A DNA stretch of 29,049 bases from a virus (IMGVR_UViG_3300032086_000940:1-29049); one strand, 5' to 3'. Counted from the stretch's first letter, positions 14,084 to 22,852 are shown. A program made the numbers and translations. The notes: generated from the sequence alone by a model not told the origin.

Positions 14084-16617
14084 CAATCACCTCCAGGAAT
14101 TACTTCTGGGATGACCGCTAGCAAGTTCATAGGCAGGGGATCTCGCTGCTGTACAATTATCTGGCCATCTTTATTCCAGCTAGGAGACATGGTCAGATCC
14201 TTGTCGCCAGTAATCCAGTTCGCGTTCTGACCCCACTGCGCAGGCAAGCCATATTTGATCTCGCGTATATGATCTTTGTCGGGGCCGTACCACCCGCCTA
14301 AAGACCTTTCAAAACGCAGAGTAAGCCTGCTGATCTTTTTGTTTCTACCCTGGACCGTATCTGACACATTCCCGCCATCAATGCGGAGGGTCTGCACCTC
14401 AGCCGTATAGGGCAAACCTACATGAACCCGGCTAGCCTTATTCTGTAGCGTGATAGAACCATTGGAGACGGTAAGGTCGCGCTCAACGTAGCCATTACCT
14501 AAAGCCACGACTGACTGGCCCTCCAGGTGCCACAGTCCTGATATCGAGTTTACCGCTTCTCGAACTTGTCCTCGGCTGTGGTAAACTTTAAAGGACGAGC
14601 CATCGACGTTTGCCCCATTGTTCTGCAGCTCAAAAGTGGTGCTGGTCACGTTGGCCACAGTATACCCAGAACCCTCCAGCTCTGTGTCTAGGACCCACCC
14701 GCGTGTGGTGGTGTTATCCACAACCCGAATACCTGTGATGTCTACCGTGTCGCCGTTGGTTAAATTGTGCGGTGATGCGGTTGTGACGACAACTGGGTTA
14801 GCGTTAGTGAAGCCTGAAATATCCACAGGGTTATCCAGGGTCAGACCGCTATCCACAAAGAAGCTATCTTGAATATCCGTGAAGTCTCGGGTGGACATCC
14901 GCTCAACGTGCTTGAGGGTAGATCCATTAAGGGTGCGCTCCACTATAAAATAGGAGAAGTCGTCGTCCCCCTCCCGGATGGAGGCAACCGATTTAAAGTC
15001 GCCTTGTGTAGTGTGTCGAGCCCAGCCAAAAACATTCTGCTCTCTGGAGTATGTTAGGGATAGGCAGATACCGTCGTCGCGAACGCACCATATAAGATTG
15101 TGCGGGGCTTGAGCAAACGACCAATCCAAAACCGTGTTGTAATCAAATAGGTGTCGGGCGAGGATAGATAGATCATTACCTGTGTAACTATCCGTTTCGT
15201 ACTTGTACCCCAGGTCTCGAACCGATTGTCCCGTCTGCATATAAATTACAATGTCGCCCGCCACGATAGGCGTTAGTATGGTGGAGCCGTAGTAGGACTG
15301 CGGCTTAATCTGAATTCCACTAGGGGTAATAACACCGTCAACGCCTTGGACCAGCCACTCGCCTCCGGACGTTAATATCACCAGATCCGACAGAGATACA
15401 AAGTGGCGGATTGCGTTGACCTGCTGTGAGGCCAGGGTCACTGTAATGGCGTCGTCGTCCTTTTGTGGGCTGGAGAACGACATGTTGCTGATGTTCCCCG
15501 TTTGCGACATAAAGAACTTCTGTGTGGCGTTGTTGGTGTTTCCAAACACCCGACGTTGTTGGTGGTAGCCAACAGTCGACGGGTAGTCGCCTACCGCGTT
15601 AAACGGATTACGAGCCTTGGGGGGCGTGTCTGCGCTGTCCGGGTCTATATTGTCGTCATTAAACGAAGTGCCCTCTGCGCGGCCCACAAAGCCGTACAGG
15701 CCGTTTTTCTCGCGGTATATGTTATAAGTCCCAGCGCCGGCAGCAGCGACCCACGTAACCGTGTTATCCCAAGCGGCGTCTTTACTGGTAGAGCTGCTCC
15801 CGGTGGCCGGTAAACTCTCCTCAAGCGTCTCCTCGTTCACCGCCGTGACAGCGTATGTAAAGGTAGTGCTGCCCCCGGAAGCGCTTACAGATACCCCGGT
15901 AGGGGCTGCCTGGGACGGGGCAAAGGTTATCGTGGATAACGTCCAGGCGTCGTGATCTGTGCGTGTAAGGTCTCTCGGCTCGTAGGTGGGGTGCGTGATA
16001 GTCATCACATCAGCCGACTGCACGTAATCCAAGTCGAAGATATCGGCCGCGATATATGGTGTGGACAGCTCAAATATTTTGTCTGCCGTGCCTCCTGATG
16101 TGTACGCAGAATAGCCCGTGCCGTTAATAGAAGATCCGGCACTGTTGCTCAGGCTAAAGGTAGTGGAGGTTAGTGAAGTGATATTAAAGGTACGGCCGTT
16201 GAGCTGGGTCATACCGGACACGCCAGAGATATAAACGCTATTGTTATTAGACAGGCCGTGTGGTGTCGAAGTCGTTATCACAACGGGGTTAGCGGTTGTT
16301 GCCCCCGTGATAGTCAAGGACACCGAGGTGTCCAACACCTGACCCCCATCCTTAAACACCCTAATATACTGGTCGCCAAACTCTAAGATGTATGTCTGGG
16401 TTGTATTAAACTCAAAAGGTATCAGGCGGGTGACCCCTGTACCTTTTGTCTCAGCAATAAATTTTAAGCCAGACCGATTGGTCAGGCCGCCGTGAACTTG
16501 AGGAAAGAAGTTCTCACATTTATAGACAGAGGTTTTATACTTATCGATGTCGACCCGAGCAGCGATGGCATCGGATACCTCGCCCCCAGACATATTGGGC
16601 TGGATTACTTTTACCAT
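14083..16617 (-). CDS. Tail nozzle protein, T7 gp12/tail tubular protein B-like, with FCCH-type inserts
   Basis: 844 residues. The N-terminus (VIQPNMSGGEVSDAIAARVDIDKYKTSVYKCENFFPQVHGGLTNRSGLKF) is typical of the tubular tail protein B/nozzle family, which extends the portal-adaptor tube and carries fibres. Residues about 100-177 hold a domain with NPVVITTSTPHGLSN and MTQLNGRTFNITSLTSTTFSL, and about 595-680 hold a second one with NPVVVTTASPHNLTNGDTVDITG. Both match the pattern known in phage tail proteins as the ubiquitin-activating-enzyme FCCH domain. A fibronectin-like segment (FTYAVTAVNEETLEES) lies near 250. ATG at 16617 overlaps the adaptor stop (TGATG); no good ribosome-binding site is seen, so expression likely depends on coupling. 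Length is close to T7 gp12 (794) plus the inserts. Confidence 0.9.
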   Translation of the reverse strand: MVKVIQPNMSGGEVSDAIAARVDIDKYKTSVYKCENFFPQVHGGLTNRSGLKFIAETKGTGVTRLIPFEFNTTQTYILEFGDQYIRVFKDGGQVLDTSVSLTITGATTANPVVITTSTPHGLSNNNSVYISGVSGMTQLNGRTFNITSLTSTTFSLSNSAGSSINGTGYSAYTSGGTADKIFELSTPYIAADIFDLDYVQSADVMTITHPTYEPRDLTRTDHDAWTLSTITFAPSQAAPTGVSVSASGGSTTFTYAVTAVNEETLEESLPATGSSSTSKDAAWDNTVTWVAAAGAGTYNIYREKNGLYGFVGRAEGTSFNDDNIDPDSADTPPKARNPFNAVGDYPSTVGYHQQRRVFGNTNNATQKFFMSQTGNISNMSFSSPQKDDDAITVTLASQQVNAIRHFVSLSDLVILTSGGEWLVQGVDGVITPSGIQIKPQSYYGSTILTPIVAGDIVIYMQTGQSVRDLGYKYETDSYTGNDLSILARHLFDYNTVLDWSFAQAPHNLIWCVRDDGICLSLTYSREQNVFGWARHTTQGDFKSVASIREGDDDFSYFIVERTLNGSTLKHVERMSTRDFTDIQDSFFVDSGLTLDNPVDISGFTNANPVVVTTASPHNLTNGDTVDITGIRVVDNTTTRGWVLDTELEGSGYTVANVTSTTFELQNNGANVDGSSFKVYHSRGQVREAVNSISGLWHLEGQSVVALGNGYVERDLTVSNGSITLQNKASRVHVGLPYTAEVQTLRIDGGNVSDTVQGRNKKISRLTLRFERSLGGWYGPDKDHIREIKYGLPAQWGQNANWITGDKDLTMSPSWNKDGQIIVQQRDPLPMNLLAVIPEVIPGGD

Positions 16618-17210
16618 CAGACGCGAGCCCGGATCCATTCGGCGTCCGGTATAGCCTCCTCGACGCCTTCGTTGCTGTCAGTCTCCCAAGCGCTATTCAG
16701 AACAGCCTGCGCTTGTTGATATAGGTCGGCTGCGATAGCCCGTTCACCAATCAGGGGCATGACTAGGCGGGCAGCCAAGACATAGGAGAATGCCATTACG
16801 AACTCCGGGTCATAGTCCGTCGTGTCCTCCACCCGCATGGTATAATAAATTTCAGGGGTCTGGAGATCACACATCAAAACCCGTTTGCTGGAAGCATTAC
16901 GGGCAACCTCGAATTTCACCCTTGGCTGATCTTTCCCCAAGGGGTTCACAATACCCAGGATTCTCAGGCAGTCGGTGGGGTACAAAAACATGTAAGTCCA
17001 GTGACCCGGAACAGTGCCGGAAAGAGCGGCTGGCTTAGTGTACTTTGTAGCAAAGGCCCAGGGGTGCTGGCGAAGCAAGGCATCTCGCGTATCATCAAAT
17101 AGCAGGTTTACCTGCTCAGCCTCTGGAGTAGCCTCGGTGATATCACTTATATCATACCGATCTCCAATGTGCTGTAGGGCTAGCTTTGCGATCTGAACCT
17201 TGCTCGCCAT
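16617..17210 (-). CDS. Head-tail adaptor, T7 gp11/tail tubular protein A-like
   Basis: 197 residues. The signature is at the N-terminus: IAKLALQHIGDRYDISDITEATPEAEQVNLLFDDTRDALLRQHPWAFA, found in the tail tubular protein A family. Twelve copies of this protein bind under the portal and form the adaptor between connector and nozzle. The middle (WTYMFLYPTDCLRIL) and the C-terminal helix (LAARLVMPLIGERAIAADLYQQAQAVLNSA) also fit. Length is essentially that of T7 gp11 (196). It lies just upstream of the nozzle gene, with a one-base stop/start overlap, as in T7-like phages. Confidence 0.92.
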   Translation of the reverse strand: MASKVQIAKLALQHIGDRYDISDITEATPEAEQVNLLFDDTRDALLRQHPWAFATKYTKPAALSGTVPGHWTYMFLYPTDCLRILGIVNPLGKDQPRVKFEVARNASSKRVLMCDLQTPEIYYTMRVEDTTDYDPEFVMAFSYVLAARLVMPLIGERAIAADLYQQAQAVLNSAWETDSNEGVEEAIPDAEWIRARV

Positions 17211-17213
17211 GTT

Positions 17214-17417
17214 CTATTCCTCGGTTTGAGCAGCCCTCCCCCGCGTAGATGTGCGCGGAGGTTTATTGTCCCGGAGGGGACGATCATACGCTTTTCCGTC
17301 TATTTTAGCGATATCAAATTTCGGAAGCACAACACTGTCAGAAATAGTGTACTCCTCGCCTTTGCGGTATCGCTTACTCCCGTCAAAGAAATCTTCTCTA
17401 AATACTACCTGCGGCAT
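17214..17417 (-). CDS. Small protein of unknown function between cement and adaptor genes
   Basis: 67 residues, basic C-terminus (PPRTSTRGRAAQTEE). The first half reads VVFREDFFDGSKRYRKGEEYTISD, which could be a small SH3-like beta domain, but no family is recognised. ATG at 17417 has a strong AGAGGAG site 9 bases upstream. The gene follows the terminator-like hairpin and ends three bases before the adaptor start, so it is probably co-expressed with the tail genes. Confidence 0.7.
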   Translation of the reverse strand: MPQVVFREDFFDGSKRYRKGEEYTISDSVVLPKFDIAKIDGKAYDRPLRDNKPPRTSTRGRAAQTEE

Positions 17418-17451
17418 AGCCTATCTCCTCTGCTGTATACCAATGAAAGGT

Positions 17452-17479
17452 GAGGGGGGCCCGGTTAAGAGCCCCCCTC
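17452..17479 (-). terminator. GC-rich hairpin after capsid/cement genes, probable partial terminator
   Basis: GAGGGGGGC and GCCCCCCTC form a perfect 9-bp inverted repeat with a 10-base loop. It lies 10 bases after the cement-protein stop in the direction of transcription. The bases that follow on the transcript (CACCUUUCAUU) are only moderately U-rich, so read-through into tail genes is likely. A terminator after the major capsid gene is also known in T7, where it reduces expression of downstream genes. Confidence 0.7.
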
Positions 17480-17488
17480 CTGCGGCTA

Positions 17489-17944
17489 TTAGTTAACCGC
17501 ATCCGGATATGCTTTCCAGCCCTTCGGATCGAAGGTCAGGAACGCATTGATCTTACCGGCAGTAAGCGCGGCGGTGCCGACGTTCTGCTGGACGCCCAGG
17601 TACCGCTCGTAAGCGACAGAGCCTTCCAGAGGAACCGCAACGACGATCTCGTAACCGGCAACCAGAGACGCCTTCGGGATGGCGGCGCTGGCATAGTGAA
17701 GCGTCTCCGTACCGTTGGCCGCAAGGGTCGAGGTACCATCAGAGACAAGCTGGAACGACACGGTGGCCGAACCCGCCGAAGTGACAGCCGTATCCACCTG
17801 GATGACCAGGTAAAGGTGCCGGCCATTGCCAAGATCCTGCGGCGTAGCGCCGAGGTCGATGACATCGCCGACGGCCGCGAGGCCCGTCCCGGCGGTGCTG
17901 AGCGCGGTGGCATCCGCAAACTCAAGTTTCTCGTCCATAATCAT
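17489..17944 (-). CDS. Capsid cement/decoration protein, Bbp16-like
   Basis: 151 residues. MIMDEKLEFADATALS, then VIDLG, a long beta-rich centre (HLYLVIQVDTAVTSAGSATVSFQLVSDG) and PLEGSVAYERYLGVQ near the end are the pattern of the Bordetella phage BPP-1 Bbp16 cement-protein family. Such proteins form dimers or trimers on the outside of the HK97-fold shell and stabilise it. It directly follows the major capsid gene, as in BPP-1. ATG at 17944 has AAGGAAGGA upstream; a second ATG two codons in is possible. It is the last gene before the GC-rich hairpin. Confidence 0.85.
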   Translation of the reverse strand: MIMDEKLEFADATALSTAGTGLAAVGDVIDLGATPQDLGNGRHLYLVIQVDTAVTSAGSATVSFQLVSDGTSTLAANGTETLHYASAAIPKASLVAGYEIVVAVPLEGSVAYERYLGVQQNVGTAALTAGKINAFLTFDPKGWKAYPDAVN

Positions 17945-17968
17945 GGCGATATTTCCTTCCTTCTGAGG

Positions 17969-18967
17969 TTAGGATACGGTGGCTTCGTTGGTGCGCAGGG
18001 CATCGCAACGGCGGATCGGAATACCGCCCCACGAAGTCTGCATCGTGCCGCCAACCATGTCGACAGACAGGGTCGAGTTCTGCACCGCGTTCGAGGTCTG
18101 ACGACGCAAGAACGACATGACCTGCTTGTCCATGTACCATGCGCAACGGCCGGCCGAAGTGCTCGGCAGTTCCGTCCACGCCTGGTGCATCAGATCATTC
18201 AGGTCCGCACCCGTCGTGATGTCCGACGTCAACAGAGAGCGGTCGATGTTGGCGATGCGCACGAGGTAGCGCCAGTCGCGAACCGACAGGCCCACATCCC
18301 AGCGATAGTGCGTGCGGTACGCCTGCATGCGTCCGTTGTTGCCGTCGGCGTTCTCGATGGTGACTTCACCAAGGTCGCGCTGCTGAATACCAGCTTTAGA
18401 CCCCTTAGGAATAATACCATGACAGGTATTGGGGCCCCAGCAGATCAACCAAATCGAAGCATTGTCAGAGCCTGACCCACCGCCATTGACGATGTTATCG
18501 CCGTTCTCAGCCGAAAGGCTGTTATAGCGAGCAGCCAAGCCGGTGAACTCTTCCGGAGCGGTGCTTTCATCGCCATAGAACAGGGTGGAGGCAAACTCTT
18601 GGTTCATGCCTTCGATGTGCGGACGATCTTCCTGAAGACGAAACGCCGCAGGATTACCGGCCATATCAACCAGGGCTTTATCGACTTCGGAATAGTCCTC
18701 CATCATGCCTGTGTTGTCAGTCACTTGCACTGCGCGACTTTTCGTCGGCTGGACGCCGCCGTACAGTTTACGCCAGGTTGGCGTCGGAAGACCGGAGCGG
18801 ATCGAGGTCCGGTGGCCGGTCGTGAGGTTGCCCTCAAGGAACGTCATGTCCATGAGGATTTCGTTCGTGGCGTTGAGGATTTCCACAACATCCGCGATGG
18901 ACCCGTCGGGATCGGTGACCTTTGCGAGATCAGCGAGCGTCGGGTTAGAGGTGCCGAGGACTGCCAT
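17969..18967 (-). CDS. Major capsid protein, BPP-1/epsilon15 (GP7) type, HK97 fold
   Basis: 332 residues. The sequence shows the pattern of the epsilon15 gp7/BPP-1 Bbp17 major capsid family: ATNEILMDMTFLEGNLTTGHRTSIRSGLPTPTWRKLYGGV near 32-71, a DYSEVDKALVDM segment near 91, and SLSVDMVGGTMQTSWGGIPIRRCDAL at the end. Length agrees with that family (about 330). The protein makes the hexamers and pentamers of the icosahedral shell. It follows an acidic scaffold gene and precedes the cement gene. A good AGGAG-type site (AAAGGAGC) precedes ATG. No separate protease domain is evident nearby. Confidence 0.93.
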   Translation of the reverse strand: MAVLGTSNPTLADLAKVTDPDGSIADVVEILNATNEILMDMTFLEGNLTTGHRTSIRSGLPTPTWRKLYGGVQPTKSRAVQVTDNTGMMEDYSEVDKALVDMAGNPAAFRLQEDRPHIEGMNQEFASTLFYGDESTAPEEFTGLAARYNSLSAENGDNIVNGGGSGSDNASIWLICWGPNTCHGIIPKGSKAGIQQRDLGEVTIENADGNNGRMQAYRTHYRWDVGLSVRDWRYLVRIANIDRSLLTSDITTGADLNDLMHQAWTELPSTSAGRCAWYMDKQVMSFLRRQTSNAVQNSTLSVDMVGGTMQTSWGGIPIRRCDALRTNEATVS

Positions 18968-18978
18968 AGTTAGCTCCT

Positions 18979-19641
18979 TTACTCAGCGGGGTTGAACATA
19001 GTGGGGTACATTTTCTGAAGACTATCCGCACCTTCGACCTTACTGTCTCCGGTGATTAGAGAGTTTTCAGAGATGGCCTTCCCCACCCGATAAAATAGGC
19101 GGATGACTTCGGGGTGATTACCGAGACCGAGCCCGTCAGGGTTATCGGCCGACGGGGTATCGATTAGCTTTGCCAACTCTGGGCTGGCAAAAGTATCCAT
19201 AGCCCGTTTAGCCAAGCCAAGGTTCTCCGGTAGCTTTTCACCACCGAGTTCCTTGTCCACCTTAGTAGCGTCGGCCCAAGACGAGACGCGCTCGCCGTAG
19301 GCCTCCGACATCGCTTTCTGCGCGTTCAAGGAACGCTCGATGTCGAATTCGATGAGTTTCTGAAACTGCTCCTGGGAAAGGCCAAGGTCGTAGGCGCGCT
19401 CACCGAAGACCTCAAGTTTCTCAGGATCAATCTCTACCCCATCTGGTGGCGTGAACTCATACTCCTCCGGTGCCCCGGTGGCTTCGCCCTCGCCTTCTCC
19501 GTCACCCTCGTCACCCGACAGCAGGGTCTTGGATTGCGCTTCGCCGCTCTCCTCAGCGGCTACTGGTTCCTCAGTAGTTTCCTCAACAGGCTCCTCGACC
19601 TGGTCCTCAACCACTGCGACTTCTTCTTCTTCTTCAGCCAT
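18979..19641 (-). CDS. Capsid assembly scaffolding protein
   Basis: 220 residues. The first 45 residues are almost wholly acidic (EEEEEVAVVEDQVEEPVEETTEE), followed by a Gly/Glu-rich linker and the block EYEFTPPDGVEIDPEKLEVFGERAYDLGLSQEQFQKLIEFDIE, characteristic of phage scaffolding proteins. The C-terminus holds SPELAKLIDT and HPEVIRLFYRVGKAI, also typical. Scaffold copies guide shell assembly and leave before or during packaging. ATG at 19641 is chosen because GGAGGAG lies just upstream; an in-frame ATG at 19653 lacks any ribosome-binding site. It sits immediately before the major capsid gene. Confidence 0.88.
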   Translation of the reverse strand: MAEEEEEVAVVEDQVEEPVEETTEEPVAAEESGEAQSKTLLSGDEGDGEGEGEATGAPEEYEFTPPDGVEIDPEKLEVFGERAYDLGLSQEQFQKLIEFDIERSLNAQKAMSEAYGERVSSWADATKVDKELGGEKLPENLGLAKRAMDTFASPELAKLIDTPSADNPDGLGLGNHPEVIRLFYRVGKAISENSLITGDSKVEGADSLQKMYPTMFNPAE

Positions 19642-19656
19642 GTTCTCCTCCATTGG

Positions 19657-20538
19657 CTAGTTCAATGTGTAAATACCAGCAAAGCTGGCAGATACTGGGT
19701 TGTTATTGCCGCTGCTGGATGCGCGGCACTCAATATCAGTCTTTTCCGGGAACGGTAGAGGGATCTTGATATCCGTGACGTAGGTGCCGCTCTGCAGAAC
19801 GTTGACGAACAGTGTCCTGAATACCCCGCCAAACTCTCGCACGCGCAGCTTTGTGGTCATATATGTGTTAGCCAACGACACAGCGGCCGTGAAGTCCACC
19901 TGAGAGAGGTGGAAAGTGTAGCCTGCCGGGACGGTCCAAAGCGCCAACTGCGTCTGGTTATCGGTGCCCAAATCGGCAAGGATGTTTCCAGTCGGGATAA
20001 ACGAACCATTTAGTCCAGCGCCGTTAGCGATATAGATAATCCCTGCGGCTGTACCCAAGCTGCCCGCAGTGAGGGCGTAGGCCCGGTATACCCTGATATA
20101 GGTGTTGGCCGTGAGGGTCTGCGACTGACCCGTCATCGGGAGATCTTCAAAGACCTCGTTGTAGTTAGCGTCCAATCCGAATATGCGTATAGACCGAACG
20201 CCAGTGCCGCCGGCCGTGTCGTTGGAGGAAGTGCTGTTGACATACATGCGGGCGGCGGTGGTTGGGTAAACATAGATGCCCCCATTAGACCACACCGTCT
20301 CCTCGGCTCCGTTGATGTCAGGGTTAAAGCCGAACTTGTAAATAGACTTCGTGCCAGCCACTAAGTCGTCAGCGATGGCCGCGCTGGCTAGCTGCTCGGA
20401 TACCGGGAGTGGGGACCCCGGAGCAGCGTTCACGAACGTGCCGTCGCTCCTCTCGTGCAGAGAGACGCGAGCATGTCGATTCAGGTTGAATGGTCCTGGC
20501 TCCGTCGCCGGGGGGTATATGTACGTCGGGTTAACCAT
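19657..20538 (-). CDS. Beta-rich virion structural protein (candidate head decoration or minor head protein)
   Basis: 293 residues. After an N-terminal 55-residue part comes GTKSIYKFGFNPDINGAEETVWSNGGIYVYPTTA, then several strand-rich segments including RSIRIFGLDANYNEVFEDLPMTGQS and TYIRVYRAYALTAGSLGTAAG. This family is common in the head module of aquatic short-tailed phages and is usually listed as virion structural protein; its precise place is not established here. The ATG overlaps the previous stop by 8 bases (ATGGTTAA). It lies between a Bbp19-like gene and the scaffold. Confidence 0.72.
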   Translation of the reverse strand: MVNPTYIYPPATEPGPFNLNRHARVSLHERSDGTFVNAAPGSPLPVSEQLASAAIADDLVAGTKSIYKFGFNPDINGAEETVWSNGGIYVYPTTAARMYVNSTSSNDTAGGTGVRSIRIFGLDANYNEVFEDLPMTGQSQTLTANTYIRVYRAYALTAGSLGTAAGIIYIANGAGLNGSFIPTGNILADLGTDNQTQLALWTVPAGYTFHLSQVDFTAAVSLANTYMTTKLRVREFGGVFRTLFVNVLQSGTYVTDIKIPLPFPEKTDIECRASSSGNNNPVSASFAGIYTLN

Positions 20539-20824
20539 CGAAGTGGTTTTCCTCCAGCATCTGCATATACGCCTTCGGATTGTTAATCCGGAGCTGTTCG
20601 TGGATTACGCGACCAATGGACCGAGCACCCTCATTGAACGCAGTAGCATCAAAGCTGGCAGGAACATAACTCTGCGAGGCCATGTGACCCGACTCAAAGA
20701 TCAGGCGGTACAACCAGCGGCGGCCCCTGGGCTGAGAGGTAATGAAGTCCATATCCTTCTCTGCGTCGTTCTCAGCCTTCTGAGCATCGGATATAGCTTT
20801 GGGGTCACTGGCGTCATACGTCAT
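20531..20824 (-). CDS. Bbp19-like small phage protein
   Basis: 97 residues. DMDFITSQPRGRRWLYRLIFESGHMASQSY and TAFNEGARSIGRVIHEQLRINNPKAYMQMLEE give the pattern of the BPP-1 Bbp19 family: a GRRxxxRL segment, an FNEGxRxxG motif and a C-terminal helix. These small proteins lie next to the portal in BPP-1-like heads, with no proven function. The ATG overlaps the portal stop by four bases (ATGA). Confidence 0.78.
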   Translation of the reverse strand: MTYDASDPKAISDAQKAENDAEKDMDFITSQPRGRRWLYRLIFESGHMASQSYVPASFDATAFNEGARSIGRVIHEQLRINNPKAYMQMLEENHFDG

Positions 20825-22557
20825 ACAACACTGGCTCCGGTACCCAGAAGGTCAGTGAGTGCGTTGGGATTTTGCGTGTCGGTCTCAGATAGCACCTTAG
20901 CCGACTGAGCCAGCTTCGCCGCCTCTTCACGCTGGTGAACAGCCAGTTCAGCTTGTTTTCTCTGCTCGCGAACTTGCGTGACATCTTCCTGAGACATAAT
21001 GACATCGGGGCTGGTGCCCAAGATACTGGCGTATTGGCGCAGCGCCGCGTCACTATCGATGCCGTCCACGATGTTCGGGAACACAGCAACGAGGTTGCCG
21101 GCAAAGCCCATAACCCTTTCAAGGCTGGAAGCAGCAACGGCCTGCTGGGCCTGCGCGAGCAAGGAGATATACTCAACCTCCATGTCCTCACCCTCTAAAG
21201 CCTCTGGAGGATCAGGGAGGAGACCCGCCTCTAAGGCATACTCGAAGACGTCATCGAGCAGAGGATCCAAAAGCTCAACATTGATCCTTTGAAGCACAGG
21301 GCCCAGCAGCACAAGTTTCTCTTCGTGACGCTCGACCACCTCGGTAGCAGTCATCTGCCGGCGGTCGGAGTTAATCATCATGGCGAACAGGTCAGCGTAG
21401 AAGCCCCGCTGAATCCGGTTCTGGACTTCCGCAATATCGGCCTGCAGCTCCGAGATGCGCGGTTGCACCTGATAAGCCGGGACAAAACCCTGACCGCCCT
21501 GCATCGGGTCCACATATGTCGTCTGCCCAGGAAGCACGGTAGACGGCTTACCCTTTAGGCTAGTAGGTGCGACCATAGGCGGATTAACCATCTTGTCGAT
21601 GGCCTGGGCCTTGCGCTTTTGTTGGTGCTGCAACTGCTTAATGTCGCCCAGCGTATCCATTCCCGGACAACGTCCGTACACGTCGCCGCTGAGAACATCC
21701 CAGCGCGGCACGTAGGCAGGAAACTTGCGGTAGCCGCTTTCCATCAACAGCTCGTCGCTCTCCGAGGCCAGCTCGAAGTAGCAGCTCTTGAACGGCATGT
21801 TCAGGGCGTCTTTCTTACTGGCGTCCCGGTCACCCATTAGGCGCGGCTCAATCAGGTGTAGGATCTCCACCAACTCGTCGTAATTACTTTGATCCCATAG
21901 GCGGCGGGTAGCCTTACTGACCCCCGTCCAGTCCATCTTGCCGGTCGCTTCATCGTGAACAAACTTCTGCACGATCTGCCCGACGGTCATCGTGAAGTGC
22001 CGCCCCAGGGTGTCGACAACGCCCTGGTCGTTCTCGGCGATGACGTACTCCCCGACGGTGAACGGCCGGAACCGGATCACGTCGTCAAACGACGGCTGCC
22101 GGTAAAGGGGAGCCGTACCAAACGCGCCAAGCTCTGTGTAAACAGTGTAAATCGAATTGTAGAAGTTTGACTTATGCAGAATGGACCGCTCGACCATCTC
22201 GACCTGAGCCAGCCACTGGCGGACCTCGCCGTTATCCATCAAGTCGTCTCGAACCTTGCGCCGGTGCCAGGGTCGAGCCGGAGATGTCATACCCGACATC
22301 AAACCGGCCGCCATAACCCGCAGGGCCTGGGTGCCTGTACTATCGATAATCTTGGTGGTCCGCTTGCGGCCCCGGCTGTTCTGACCTTCGATCAGATACC
22401 TACCCCGCCTCGGGGCAATGTAGTCGCTGATCTCCATCCAGTGAGAACGGAACGACGATCTATCGTTCTCCAGTTTCACGTAGCGGCGATAGAGCGCCGA
22501 CTTCTTACCCTTCAGCGGGATCGTCGTGTGTAGATTATCAACACTAGGCAGAGGCAT
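20821..22557 (-). CDS. Portal protein (head-to-tail connector family)
   Basis: 578 residues. The N-terminal half carries LYRRYVKLENDRSSFRSHWMEISDYIAPRRGRYL and DSTGTQALRVMAAGLMSGMTSPARPWHRRKVRD, hallmark segments of the bacteriophage head-to-tail connecting protein family that includes the BPP-1 and T7-group portals. PAYVPRWDVLSGDVYGRCPGMDTLGDIKQLQHQQKRKAQAIDKMV is the conserved middle, followed by NRIQRGFYADLFAMM and the stem/crown helices. The C-terminus (400-578) is helical and Gln/Glu-rich, consistent with a barrel. Twelve copies form the DNA channel at one vertex and dock the terminase. The gene starts one base after the stop of the preceding small gene. Confidence 0.95.
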   Translation of the reverse strand: MPLPSVDNLHTTIPLKGKKSALYRRYVKLENDRSSFRSHWMEISDYIAPRRGRYLIEGQNSRGRKRTTKIIDSTGTQALRVMAAGLMSGMTSPARPWHRRKVRDDLMDNGEVRQWLAQVEMVERSILHKSNFYNSIYTVYTELGAFGTAPLYRQPSFDDVIRFRPFTVGEYVIAENDQGVVDTLGRHFTMTVGQIVQKFVHDEATGKMDWTGVSKATRRLWDQSNYDELVEILHLIEPRLMGDRDASKKDALNMPFKSCYFELASESDELLMESGYRKFPAYVPRWDVLSGDVYGRCPGMDTLGDIKQLQHQQKRKAQAIDKMVNPPMVAPTSLKGKPSTVLPGQTTYVDPMQGGQGFVPAYQVQPRISELQADIAEVQNRIQRGFYADLFAMMINSDRRQMTATEVVERHEEKLVLLGPVLQRINVELLDPLLDDVFEYALEAGLLPDPPEALEGEDMEVEYISLLAQAQQAVAASSLERVMGFAGNLVAVFPNIVDGIDSDAALRQYASILGTSPDVIMSQEDVTQVREQRKQAELAVHQREEAAKLAQSAKVLSETDTQNPNALTDLLGTGASVV

Positions 22558-22558
22558 A

Positions 22559-22852
22559 TCAGGCCCTCATGGTAGGATACATGCGATCAGCGGCAGCGCC
22601 CTGCTCGCTGTCATCCTCCATAAACTCCATTTCGATAACCTCCAGGGTGGCGTTCGTGCCGTCTTGCCCCTTGGAGATAGACGCAACTCGCACCTTGCAG
22701 TGGATCTCGCGCGTGTCGCCGACATCGCCAACGTCTCCCAGAGCTGCGATCTGCTCAGCCTGCAAGTACAGCTTCGGGAGATATTCATCTTCCTCGGCGA
22801 AGGGATCGCTCATCAGCGATCCGCCGGCGTCTTTTGAGTTCATGTACGCCAT
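22559..22852 (-). CDS. Small acidic phage protein upstream of the portal, function unknown
   Basis: 97 residues, acidic. The middle (EIHCKVRVASISKGQDGTNATLEVIEMEF) looks like a beta-hairpin pair, and the C-terminus is short (DRMYPTMRA). Small proteins of this kind are found before the portal gene in similar phages, where no function is assigned. ATG at 22852 is 1 base after the previous stop; MSD at residue 14 is an alternative start. Confidence 0.7.
   Translation of the reverse strand: MAYMNSKDAGGSLMSDPFAEEDEYLPKLYLQAEQIAALGDVGDVGDTREIHCKVRVASISKGQDGTNATLEVIEMEFMEDDSEQGAAADRMYPTMRA

Noticed and set aside
14083-14086. TTG start for the GNAT gene
   Set aside because: The following ATG makes the usual TGATG coupling with the nozzle stop; TTG would add one residue without support.
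17450-18475. Plus-strand open frame of 341 codons
   Set aside because: It lies antisense to the capsid and cement genes, spans their junction and shows an Arg/His-rich composition typical of shadow frames in GC-rich DNA.
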